NCBI GenBank assembly: GCA_051881355.1
Contig: JBJEPS010000035.1
Coordinates: forward strand, 1-19,540
Reading direction: 5' to 3'
From: Fimenecus sp051881355
GTDB taxonomy: Bacteria; Bacillota; Clostridia; Oscillospirales; Acutalibacteraceae
DNA: 19,540 bases
The position numbers and the translations under genes are program-made. This document shows positions 6,387 to 13,130 of this stretch, piece after piece. Position 1 is the first letter of the stretch, and every line of letters begins with the position of its first letter. The notes under the pieces were generated by a model that worked only from the letters and a program-made list of their open reading frames with translations, searched no databases and was not told the origin of the DNA.

Positions 6387-6415
6387 ATTTTAACAAACTG
6401 TTTGTAAAAAAACAA
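6387..6415 (-). promoter_or_regulatory. Sigma-A promoter of fucO
   Basis: On the minus strand TTGTTT (6410-6415) and TAAAAT (6387-6392) are 17 bases apart. A strong palindrome fills the spacer. Confidence 0.6.
6390..6408. promoter_or_regulatory. 19-base near-perfect palindrome in the fucO promoter, probable repressor operator
   Basis: TTAACAAACTGTTTGTAAA is symmetrical about a central T, with only one mismatched pair between the arms. It occupies the spacer and touches the -10 box, so a bound dimer should block RNA polymerase. The binding protein is unknown; the adjacent Crp-like regulator, the HTH protein or a distant factor are all possible. Confidence 0.55.
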
Positions 6416-6488
6416 CCCGTTCTTTGTGAATAAACTGTTATTTTTTAGCTTATTTTGATAAATACAGGGAAAACTGCCGAAAAAGGGA

Positions 6489-6517
6489 TTGACGGGCAGA
6501 CGAAAAACTGCTATACT
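6489..6517 (+). promoter_or_regulatory. Sigma-A promoter of the Crp-like / ABC importer operon
   Basis: TTGACG (6489-6494) and TATACT (6512-6517) are 17 bases apart, 42 bases before the TTG start. No clear Crp-type palindrome was recognised next to it. Confidence 0.75.
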
Positions 6518-6558
6518 TCCGATAATGTATCAAATGAGACAGTTTGGAGGGCGCTGTT

Positions 6559-7194
6559 TTGACCGAAGCAGAAAAGAAGCTCTGTTTATACGTCTTATCA
6601 CAGACCGATATATTCTCCGCGGCGGACTTTTTCTCGCTGGAACAACTGCTGGCAGACCATGCAAGGGTTGTTTCCTTTCCAAAGGATACCGTATTGTATT
6701 CACCTGCCAGTACGGAAAAGTGTATCGGTGTACTGTTACAGGGAGAGGCACGTGTAGAAAAGGATTATTTGACCGTCAGCGTGCTGAAAGCGGGCGGTTT
6801 ATTCGGTGCGGTTACGCTTTATAATGCGGCGGAGCGTTTTGTGAATACTGTGGTTGCAAAAACGGCGTGTAAAGTTGTTTTTCTGCAAAAGGATGGTATT
6901 GACCGCTTGATTGAAAACAATCCGACATTCGCCAAAAACTATATCGGGTATCTTTCAAAACGGATCTATTTTCTCAATGAAAAAATCGAAGCGTATACCG
7001 CCCCGAACGGCGAGGAAAAGCTGTTGCACTATTTAAAAAGTGTCAGCAATTCCGACGGCGTGATAGAGCGCGTATGCGTGACGGAATTGGCAAGGCAAAT
7101 CAATGTCAGCCGTGCGGGGATTTACCGCGCGCTGGAGCAGCTTTCCGCAAGCGGAAAACTTTCGTACGGCGACAAAAAAATAACTTTACTGTAA
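6559..7194 (+). CDS. Crp/Fnr-family transcriptional regulator
   Basis: About 211 residues. An N-terminal cyclic-nucleotide-binding-like beta-roll (about 15-125) leads through a long helix to a winged helix-turn-helix (about 145-211, VTELARQINVSRAGIYRALEQL). The segment GGLFGAVTLYN replaces the Gly-Glu part of the CRP phosphate-binding cassette, so cAMP binding is doubtful, and there is no Fnr-type N-terminal cysteine cluster. TTG 6559 is chosen because GGAGG (6546-6550) lies 8 bases before it; a TTG at 6544 is in frame but overlaps that site. The stop is 11 bases before the lipoprotein gene, so it heads this operon and probably controls it. The effector is unknown. Confidence 0.85.
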   Translation: MTEAEKKLCLYVLSQTDIFSAADFFSLEQLLADHARVVSFPKDTVLYSPASTEKCIGVLLQGEARVEKDYLTVSVLKAGGLFGAVTLYNAAERFVNTVVAKTACKVVFLQKDGIDRLIENNPTFAKNYIGYLSKRIYFLNEKIEAYTAPNGEEKLLHYLKSVSNSDGVIERVCVTELARQINVSRAGIYRALEQLSASGKLSYGDKKITLL

Positions 7195-7205
7195 GGAGAA
7201 GAACG

Positions 7206-8186
7206 ATGAAAAAAGTAATTTCACTGGTGCTGGCAGTGCTGATGGTGCTGTCGCTCGCCGCATGCGGGGCAAATGAGAACACAACAACCGACACAAAAGC
7301 GGTTGTCCGTTTGGCAACCTTAAAAGGACCGACCGGTATCGGTACGGCAAAACTGTGGGCAGATGATGATGCAGGGCTCACAACCAACGAGTATACCGTG
7401 ACTTTGTGCACCGATCCGACCGAAGTTTTAAACGGTATGGCGGGGGACAATTACGATATTGCGGCAGTTCCGCTGAATATGGCTTCCGTGCTTTATAACA
7501 AGCTCAACGGCGGCGTGCAGATTTTGGCGATTAACACGCTCGGCACACTCTATTTGCTTTCTACGCAGGAGCTTGCCGATATCTCTGCGTTGGAAGGGAA
7601 AACCATTGTGACCGCAGGGCAGGGTGCAACACCTGAGTATGTGCTCAATTATTTGCTTGAGAAAAACGGGCTGACCGATAAAGTCACCGTGGAATTCAAA
7701 TCCGAGCACGCCGAAGTGGCGACGCTTGCCGCGGCGGCGGGCACAGATGACCAAACGATTTATATGCTTCCCGAACCGAATGTCACCTCAGCGCTGATGC
7801 AAAATCAAGAACTTAAAAATGTTTTGGATGTTTCCGCGGCATTTGAAAGTGCTTCGGGGGTTTCTTTGGCAATGGGCTGCATTGTTGCCAAAAAAGAGTT
7901 TGTGGAACAAAATAAAGCCGCGATTGATGCGTTTTTAGCTGAATATAAGGCTTCCGTGGAATATACCGAAACCAATTTGGACGACACGGCGGCGCTTTGT
8001 GAAACGTATGGAATTATTCCGAAAGCGGCTGTGGCAAAGCAGGCAATTCCTCGTTGCAGCATCACCTTTGTTGCCGGTGCGGATATGCAGAAAATTGCTA
8101 CGGAAAACTTAAATGTTTTACTGGCGGCAAATCCGCAGTCCGTCGGCGGCAAGCTGCCTGCAGATGATTTCTGGTATGGTGTGTAA
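7206..8186 (+). CDS. ABC transporter substrate-binding lipoprotein, NitT/TauT (NMT1-like) family
   Basis: A 326-residue protein. A lipoprotein signal peptide ends in LSLAAC with C20 as the lipid-bearing residue, so the mature protein is held on the outer face of the membrane. The body fits the two-lobed fold of nitrate/taurine/thiamine-precursor binding proteins: an opening beta strand (VVRLATLKGPTGIGTAKLW), YDIAAVPLNMASVLYNKL, then GKTIVTAGQGATPEYVLNYLL at the lobe junction. The ligand cannot be read from sequence; sulfonates, thiamine pyrimidine precursors and other small anions are used in this family. The ATG follows AAGGAGAAGAACG. The permease start overlaps its stop codon. Confidence 0.88.
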   Translation: MKKVISLVLAVLMVLSLAACGANENTTTDTKAVVRLATLKGPTGIGTAKLWADDDAGLTTNEYTVTLCTDPTEVLNGMAGDNYDIAAVPLNMASVLYNKLNGGVQILAINTLGTLYLLSTQELADISALEGKTIVTAGQGATPEYVLNYLLEKNGLTDKVTVEFKSEHAEVATLAAAAGTDDQTIYMLPEPNVTSALMQNQELKNVLDVSAAFESASGVSLAMGCIVAKKEFVEQNKAAIDAFLAEYKASVEYTETNLDDTAALCETYGIIPKAAVAKQAIPRCSITFVAGADMQKIATENLNVLLAANPQSVGGKLPADDFWYGV

Positions 8187-8961
8187 AAAAAAGCAAAACA
8201 GTAAATATAAAAAAGCGGCACGGATACTGGTTTCGGTATCCGTGTGGCTGTGTTTATGGCAAATTCTATATCGGTTGATTGGCACAGATGTTTTGTTCGC
8301 TTCGCCCTCGGCAGTCGGGAAACGCCTTGTCGAACTGCTCGGTACGGCAGATTTTTGGCTGAAAACCGGTGCAACGCTTTTGGGCATTACCGAAGGGTAT
8401 TTGCTCGGCGCGACGGCAGGCATTCTGCTGGCAGTGGGTACGTCGCTTTCCGATTGGCTGTATACGTTCTTCCGACCGATGTTGACTGTGATTAAGAGCA
8501 CCCCCGTGGTGTCGTTTATCATTTTAGCCCTTGTGTGGATGGAAAAATCAAGCGTACCCGTATTTATTTCCTTTTTGATGGTTATGCCGATGGTGTGGGC
8601 AAATCTTGCAGGCGGCATTCGGGAGACAGACCGCGATTTACTGGAAATGGCACATGTCTACGGGTTTTCCAAATGGCAAATTGTGCAAAAAATTTATATT
8701 CCGAGTGTGATGCCGTCGCTTTTGACCGCGCTGACCACTGCAATCGGATTTGCTTGGAAAGCAGGCATTGCCGCAGAGGTCATCAGTACACCGCGCAATT
8801 CCATCGGTTCGCAGCTGTACAATGCCAAAGTGTATCTTGAAACTGTGGACCTGTTTGCCTGGACGGTTGTCGTCATTCTGTTGAGTATGCTGCTTGAAAA
8901 ACTGATTGTATACGTCGTCGGGAAAATCAGCAGTGCTTCGAAAGGGGGCACGGTAAAATGA
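8176..8961 (+). CDS. ABC transporter permease, NitT/TauT family (SsuC/TauC-like)
   Basis: About 261 residues with about six hydrophobic segments, the usual size for SsuC/TauC permeases. The cytoplasmic EAA loop is visible as EMAHVYGFSKWQIVQKIYIP, with the conserved Gly and the following IP, which docks on the ATPase. ATG 8176 (MVCKKKQNSK) is preferred, overlapping the binding-protein stop by 11 bases, which implies coupled translation; ATG 8164 is possible and neither has a strong ribosome site. The stop overlaps the ATPase start as ATGA. Confidence 0.87.
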   Translation: MVCKKKQNSKYKKAARILVSVSVWLCLWQILYRLIGTDVLFASPSAVGKRLVELLGTADFWLKTGATLLGITEGYLLGATAGILLAVGTSLSDWLYTFFRPMLTVIKSTPVVSFIILALVWMEKSSVPVFISFLMVMPMVWANLAGGIRETDRDLLEMAHVYGFSKWQIVQKIYIPSVMPSLLTALTTAIGFAWKAGIAAEVISTPRNSIGSQLYNAKVYLETVDLFAWTVVVILLSMLLEKLIVYVVGKISSASKGGTVK

Positions 8962-9536
8962 CGGTGACGTTAGACAAAGTCTCCAAATCGTTTGACGGGA
9001 AACAGGTGTTTTCGGATTTTTCCCATACGCTTTCTTTACAGGGGATTACCGCGTTAATGGGACCGTCCGGCTGCGGTAAAACCACGCTTCTGCGGTTGCT
9101 GTGCGGCTTGGAACGCCCGGACAGCGGTAAAATATCAGGGATACCCGAAACCTATACCTTTTTGTTTCAGGAAAACCGTTTGCTGCCGTGGGCATCTGCG
9201 CTTGAAAATATTGCTTTGGTAAGCGATACACAAACTGCAGCTGACATTTTGCGCAAGGTTGGCTTGGAACAAGAATTGCATACATTGCCGACGGCGCTGT
9301 CCGGCGGAATGCAAAGAAGGGTAGCGTTGGCACGTGCGTTGGCGCACCAAAGTTCTGTTTTGCTATTAGATGAACCGTTTAAGGGGTTGGATGCAGAGCT
9401 TTGCCGTAAAATGATTGCATTGCTCATGCAAGAAGCCGAAAAACGACCGATTTTATTTGTGACACACAGCTTACAGGAGGCGGAACTTGCGGGTGCAACG
9501 GTTATAAATCTGAATAGTATACAAAAAAATATGTGA
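8958..9536 (+). CDS. ABC transporter ATP-binding protein, NitT/TauT family (short)
   Basis: A 192-residue ATPase with all motifs in order: Walker A GPSGCGKT (35-42), Q-loop FQE, signature LSGGMQRR, Walker B VLLLDEP and H-loop THS. It powers the importer with the upstream permease and lipoprotein. SsuB/TauB proteins usually have about 250 residues; this one stops soon after the H-loop and has a shortened region between Walker A and the Q-loop, so it lacks the usual C-terminal tail. No motif is lost, so it should be active. ATG 8958 overlaps the permease stop (ATGA). No clear terminator follows before the next promoter. Confidence 0.9.
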   Translation: MTVTLDKVSKSFDGKQVFSDFSHTLSLQGITALMGPSGCGKTTLLRLLCGLERPDSGKISGIPETYTFLFQENRLLPWASALENIALVSDTQTAADILRKVGLEQELHTLPTALSGGMQRRVALARALAHQSSVLLLDEPFKGLDAELCRKMIALLMQEAEKRPILFVTHSLQEAELAGATVINLNSIQKNM

Positions 9537-9552
9537 GAATTCGGCACAATTT

Positions 9553-9581
9553 GTGACAAACGCAAAAAAATCGTGTATGAT
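9553..9581 (+). promoter_or_regulatory. Probable sigma-A promoter of the metal-site protein pair
   Basis: GTGACA (9553-9558) and TATGAT (9576-9581) are 17 bases apart, 32 bases before the ATG at 9614. Read-through from the ABC operon is also possible because only 77 bases separate the genes. Confidence 0.55.
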
Positions 9582-9613
9582 ATTGTCATAAACTGTCGAA
9601 GGATGTGACAACA

Positions 9614-10135
9614 ATGGAGTACAAACCGAACCGAAAACTGCCTGTTGTTGTCACATTATTTTTGTCTTGTTTGTTTTTGGTTGCTTCTTTTGGCTTGCAG
9701 TTGCAGACCAAAAATGTATTGACTGAACTTGCCGCTGTATCTGTAACTGTCCGACAGTCGGAGCAAACGGCTGTAATTACAGTACAGACAACGCAGACAC
9801 CGCAGACAACCGCCGTCCCGTCCGTTTTAGAAACGGAGCCGGTTGTCACCCAAATGCAGAATACCGAATCGGCTACGGTAAAGGCTACCGCCGCAAAGCA
9901 GGTGAACACGACCAAGGCGATGCAAGAGACTACCCTGGTCACGACGGAAAAGAATACGGAAATCAGTCAAATCCTGATTGTGAACACCAATACGAAGAAA
10001 ATCCACAGCCCCGACTGTTCGTATGCGCAAAATATCAAAGAAGAAAACCGCGCAGAAATCAGTCGGGATGAATTGCCCGCATATGAGCAAAACGGCTATA
10101 CGCTTTGCGGACACTGTAAGGGGTGTGCAAAATGA
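9614..10135 (+). CDS. Membrane-anchored protein with Ada-like metal-binding domain (copy 1)
   Basis: A 173-residue protein. A basic N-terminus (MEYKPNRK) precedes one transmembrane helix (about 9-28), so the rest should lie outside the cell. A Thr/Gln/Val-rich low-complexity linker (about 45-115) leads to a compact domain (about 120-171) with KKIHSPDCSY (H131, C135) and GYTLCGHC (C165, C168). This H-x3-C ... GY-x-x-C-x2-C pattern resembles the zinc-binding domain of Ada found in many secreted or nuclease-linked proteins; metal binding is inferred. ATG 9614 is preferred over GTG 9605 because AAGGA (9599-9603) is better spaced. Its stop overlaps the start of a paralogue. Function unknown. Confidence 0.78.
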   Translation: MEYKPNRKLPVVVTLFLSCLFLVASFGLQLQTKNVLTELAAVSVTVRQSEQTAVITVQTTQTPQTTAVPSVLETEPVVTQMQNTESATVKATAAKQVNTTKAMQETTLVTTEKNTEISQILIVNTNTKKIHSPDCSYAQNIKEENRAEISRDELPAYEQNGYTLCGHCKGCAK

Positions 10136-10581
10136 AGCCTGTGCGTGAAAATAAATCGTGTACGCGCCGCATCCGCAATGCGGATACGCTGCTTTGGCTC
10201 TTGTGCATTTTGCTTTTGGTGCTCAGCGCCTTTTCCTTTTGGAATGCCTTTCGTCTGTACCGTACGGCAAACGAGCTTTTGCGTTCGGCGACCGCCGTGA
10301 CGCCGACAATTGTATGGTATGAAGAAGTCGAGACGCAGGAAGCATCGGAAACGCAGATACCGACGTACTCTGCTGTGACAACGGCTGTACAGACCGCGAA
10401 TGAAACGGTTGGAAACGGTCAAACCTTCGTTTTAAATACAAGCTCCAAGAAAATTCATTCGCCAACCTGTCGTTATGCCGAATCTATGCAGGAAACCAAT
10501 AAGCAAGTCGTTACCGATAAAACTTTAGAAGAGCTCTTAAACGAGGGGTACAGTGTATGCGCGGTCTGTAACGCAGAATAA
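10132..10581 (+). CDS. Membrane-anchored protein with Ada-like metal-binding domain (copy 2)
   Basis: A 149-residue paralogue of the preceding protein, with the same order: basic N-terminus (RRIR), one transmembrane helix (about 19-37), a Thr/Glu-rich linker and a C-terminal domain with KKIHSPTCRY (H109, C113) and GYSVCAVC (C143, C146). The shared VLNTSSKKIHSP and IVNTNTKKIHSP segments show common ancestry of the domain, while the anchors differ. ATG 10132 overlaps the first gene's stop (ATGA) and has AAGGGG 8 bases upstream, so the two are translated together and probably act together. No function can be assigned. Confidence 0.78.
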   Translation: MKPVRENKSCTRRIRNADTLLWLLCILLLVLSAFSFWNAFRLYRTANELLRSATAVTPTIVWYEEVETQEASETQIPTYSAVTTAVQTANETVGNGQTFVLNTSSKKIHSPTCRYAESMQETNKQVVTDKTLEELLNEGYSVCAVCNAE

Positions 10582-10594
10582 GGCTTTGTCCGTC

Positions 10595-10621
10595 ATTTTG
10601 CCGAAATTTTTTCGGCAAAAT
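10595..10621. repeat. Perfect 12-bp hairpin, ATTTTGCCGAAA type
   Basis: ATTTTGCCGAAA (10595-10606) and TTTCGGCAAAAT (10610-10621) pair perfectly around TTT, 14 bases after the second metal-site gene. Because the 3' arm ends in A residues and only TTC follows, it is a poor terminator in either direction, though it may still slow RNA polymerase or protect the 3' end. Confidence 0.65.
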
Positions 10622-10653
10622 TTCAGCGAAAAAACACGATGGAATCTACTGAA

Positions 10654-10682
10654 TGCCCAAAAAAGATTTTATTTTTTGGGCA
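10654..10682. repeat. Perfect 11-bp hairpin, TGCCCAAAAAA type
   Basis: TGCCCAAAAAA (10654-10664) and TTTTTTGGGCA (10672-10682) pair around a 7-base loop, 33 bases after the previous hairpin. Its T run is inside the stem, not after it. The two hairpins fill the 222-base gap before the CdaR-type gene together with that gene's promoter. Confidence 0.6.
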
Positions 10683-10720
10683 AAATGCAAACAAAATTTT
10701 GAAAATATCAAAAAAATCCC

Positions 10721-10749
10721 TTGCAAAAATCAAAAACATTGTGTAAAAT
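10721..10749 (+). promoter_or_regulatory. Sigma-A promoter of the CdaR-type regulator gene
   Basis: TTGCAA (10721-10726) and TAAAAT (10744-10749) are 17 bases apart. The leader would be about 48 bases, ending in GGAGGG 8 bases before the ATG. Confidence 0.65.
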
Positions 10750-10803
10750 ACATAGTAAATGAATTGTCATATTGTATAAAACTACTATCGGAGGGATGAG
10801 CCT

Positions 10804-11889
10804 ATGTCCAACAGACTCTTTCAGGCAATCGTTCATCAAATGACGGATGCGGTGGACAGAACCATCGGCGTAATTGACGAATCCGGCACCATCATTTCCT
10901 GCAGCGAACTCGGCAGAATCGGTGAGGTGCTTTCTCCTGAAGTGAATGCGGTATTTCAGAGTACGGAGCCGTTGACGGTAGGCGGCTTTGCCTATAAGGC
11001 ATTCGGGTCGCATATGCATCCGGAATACGCTGTGTTTGTAGAGGGGGAGGATGACCTCGCCCGAAAATATACTGCGATTATGTCGGTGTCGCTTGCCGGT
11101 ATCAAGCAGTATTATGACGAGAAATATGACCGCGGCAATTTTATAAAAAACATTATTTTGGATAATATTCTGCCCGGCGATATTTATTTGAAAGCGCGTG
11201 AACTTCGGTTTAATAACGATGTCAGCCGCGTTGTCATTTTGATTCGGATTACCGAACATGTGGACATATCCGTGTTTGATGTCATTCAGAATTTGTTCCC
11301 CGATAAAAATAAGGATTTTGTCATCAATCTGAATGAAACCGATATTGCGCTGATTAAAGAAGTGAAACCCAATATTGATACCAAAGACCTTGAAAAGCTG
11401 GCACGCTCCATTTCCGACAGCCTCGGTGCGGAGTTCTATTCTCATGTTTTGGTCGGTATCGGCACGACGGTGGAGGGCATTAAAGATTTGGCGCGTTCGT
11501 TCCGTGAGGCACAGGTCGCGTTAGAGGTCGGCAAGGTGTTTGATACCGAGAAAACGATTGTCAGCTATGACAACCTCGGTATTGCGCGTTTGATTTATCA
11601 GTTGCCGACAACGCTTTGCGAAATGTTCTTAAAGGAAGTTTTCAAACGCGGGTCGATTGATTCTTTGGACCAGGAAACGCTCTTTACCATTCAAAAGTTC
11701 TTTGAAAACAACCTGAATGTTTCCGAGACCTCCAGAAAACTGTTTGTGCACAGGAATACGTTGGTCTACAGATTGGAAAAAATCAAAAAGCTCACCGGCT
11801 TGGATTTACGTGAATTTGACGACGCAATTGTGTTCAAAGTGGCTTTAATGGTCAAAAAATACCTCGACTCCAACCCCGTGAAGTATTAA
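10804..11889 (+). CDS. CdaR/PucR-type transcriptional regulator
   Basis: A 361-residue protein. The N-terminal part (about 1-130, from LFQAIVHQMTDAVDRTIGVIDESGTI) fits the putative sugar-diacid recognition domain of CdaR. A middle GGDEF-like segment follows (VGIGTTVEGIKDLARSFREAQVAL, about 215-240). The C-terminal helix-turn-helix of the PucR/CdaR type lies at about 305-350 (VSETSRKLFVHRNTLVYRLEKI then LTGLDLREFDDAI). In Escherichia coli CdaR controls glycerate and glucarate genes. Here no sugar-diacid genes are near, and ftsEX follows 269 bases later on the same strand, so the ligand and targets are open. The start is fixed by GGAGGG at 8-base spacing. Confidence 0.88.
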   Translation: MSNRLFQAIVHQMTDAVDRTIGVIDESGTIISCSELGRIGEVLSPEVNAVFQSTEPLTVGGFAYKAFGSHMHPEYAVFVEGEDDLARKYTAIMSVSLAGIKQYYDEKYDRGNFIKNIILDNILPGDIYLKARELRFNNDVSRVVILIRITEHVDISVFDVIQNLFPDKNKDFVINLNETDIALIKEVKPNIDTKDLEKLARSISDSLGAEFYSHVLVGIGTTVEGIKDLARSFREAQVALEVGKVFDTEKTIVSYDNLGIARLIYQLPTTLCEMFLKEVFKRGSIDSLDQETLFTIQKFFENNLNVSETSRKLFVHRNTLVYRLEKIKKLTGLDLREFDDAIVFKVALMVKKYLDSNPVKY

Positions 11890-11914
11890 AACATACAATT
11901 TGTGCCGTGCGTTT

Positions 11915-11944
11915 GCAATTTGTTCACAAAATATTGCGTTTTTT
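11915..11944 (+). terminator. Probable terminator of the CdaR-type gene
   Basis: GCAAT (11915-11919) pairs with ATTGC (11933-11937), and an inner TTGT/ACAA stem adds to it with a 3-base bulge. A run of six T residues (11939-11944) follows after one G. It is 25 bases past the stop codon. Confidence 0.55.
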
Positions 11945-12017
11945 CTGTGAAACTTGCACAGTTGATGCGTTCGTTTTTGTGTAAAGTACAGAATTCTCGT
12001 AAACACGTATAAAACGG

Positions 12018-12046
12018 TTACAAAATCGACAATTTTATGCTATAAT
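12018..12046 (+). promoter_or_regulatory. Sigma-A promoter with extended -10, upstream of ftsE
   Basis: TATAAT (12041-12046) is perfect and is preceded by TGC, an extended -10 element. TTACAA (12018-12023) is a weaker -35 box at 17 bases. The predicted start near 12053 falls at the base of a terminator-like hairpin. Confidence 0.75.
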
Positions 12047-12050
12047 GTTA

Positions 12051-12094
12051 GGCGGTAGATTTTCGCGTGCGCGAATTTTTACCGCCGATTTTTT
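12051..12094 (+). terminator. Terminator-like hairpin at the 5' end of the ftsE transcript
   Basis: GGCGGTA (12051-12057) pairs with TACCGCC (12080-12086). An inner TTCGC/GCGAA stem with a 4-base loop continues it, and six T residues (12089-12094) follow. It has the form of an intrinsic terminator but begins where the promoter just upstream should start RNA. It may be a leader attenuator, a second terminator for the CdaR-type gene, or the end of a very short RNA. Confidence 0.7.
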
Positions 12095-12158
12095 CGTAAA
12101 AGTGAGCAGTTTTTGATAGATTGTGTGATGGATGGAAAGACAAGGAAGGTAGCAAACA

Positions 12159-13130
12159 GTGATTGAATTCAAAAATGTTTCCAAAACATATGACAACGGC
12201 ACTGAGGCGCTTCGTAATGTCAGTATCCGCATCGAGGACGGCGAGTTTGTGTTTATCGTCGGTTCTTCGGGTGCGGGGAAAAGTACTTTTTTAAAGCTGA
12301 TTATGCGTGAACAGGTTGCCAACAGCGGTACGGTGCAGATTAACGGGTTTAATTTGAACACGATGAAGAAAAAGGATATTCCGATGCTTCGCCGGACAAT
12401 GGGCATTGTGTTTCAGGATTTTCGCTTGATTCCGACCATGACGGTGTTCGACAATGTAGCCTTTGCCATGCGCGTGATCGGCGCAAAGGAAAAGGAAATC
12501 CGCAAGCGTGTGCCCTATATTTTGAGCTTGGTGGGGCTGACTTCCAAAGCGCGCCAGCTGCCGACCCAGCTTTCGGGTGGTGAGCAACAGCGTGTCGCGT
12601 TGGCGCGTGCGCTCGTCAACAATGCAGGCATTTTGATTGCCGATGAGCCGACAGGAAATATCGACCCTGAAATGTCCTATGAAATTGTAGATTTGTTAAA
12701 TCACATCAATGCAAACGGCACAACCGTGGTGATGGTCACGCACGAGCACAATTTGGTGCGCCATTTCCACCATCGCGTCATTACCATTGAGGAAGGCAGT
12801 GTGATTTCCGACACCAGTGATACGGATAAATTGCCTGACGATTACGCATCGATTGAGAAAAACTATCCGACCGAGCAGGTCACCGTGCCTGTTTCCGCGC
12901 CGCAGCCGACTGTAGAGATGCTCGAGGTATCTCCGATCAAGGCGGAAGTGCTTTCCGATACAAAGGTTGAGGAGAGCCGTCAGTCAGCGTTCTATTTCCA
13001 GCCGAATGTTGACAAGGATTTAGAGGATTTTATGCAGAATTACGGCTTGGACGATGCGGATTTGGCGGAGGACGATATTGACTATGCCGCGTATCTTTCC
13101 GAGGTGCAAAACGGAGGTGATGCGCAATGA
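12159..13130 (+). CDS. ftsE: Cell division ATP-binding protein FtsE with C-terminal extension
   Basis: A 323-residue ATPase of the FtsEX complex, which sits at the division site and drives peptidoglycan hydrolases outside the cell. Residues 1-225 are a standard FtsE: Walker A GSSGAGKS (35-42), Q86, LSGGEQQ (138-144), ILIADEP (158-164), H195. Typical FtsE proteins have about 220-230 residues. This one adds about 95: a Pro/Val/Glu-rich linker and an acidic, Asp- and Tyr-rich end (about 285-318, with LEDFMQNYGLDDADLAEDD). The tail lies in the cytoplasm and may contact other division proteins. The GTG start follows AAGGAAGG. Its stop overlaps the ftsX start (ATGA). Confidence 0.93.
   Translation: MIEFKNVSKTYDNGTEALRNVSIRIEDGEFVFIVGSSGAGKSTFLKLIMREQVANSGTVQINGFNLNTMKKKDIPMLRRTMGIVFQDFRLIPTMTVFDNVAFAMRVIGAKEKEIRKRVPYILSLVGLTSKARQLPTQLSGGEQQRVALARALVNNAGILIADEPTGNIDPEMSYEIVDLLNHINANGTTVVMVTHEHNLVRHFHHRVITIEEGSVISDTSDTDKLPDDYASIEKNYPTEQVTVPVSAPQPTVEMLEVSPIKAEVLSDTKVEESRQSAFYFQPNVDKDLEDFMQNYGLDDADLAEDDIDYAAYLSEVQNGGDAQ

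Noticed and set aside
6544..6558. TTG 6544 as the start of the Crp-like gene
   Set aside because: It would overlap its own GGAGG ribosome site; the TTG at 6559 is correctly spaced.
8958..9536. Truncated ABC ATPase pseudogene
   Set aside because: Shorter than the family norm, but all nucleotide-binding motifs are intact and the start and stop are clean.
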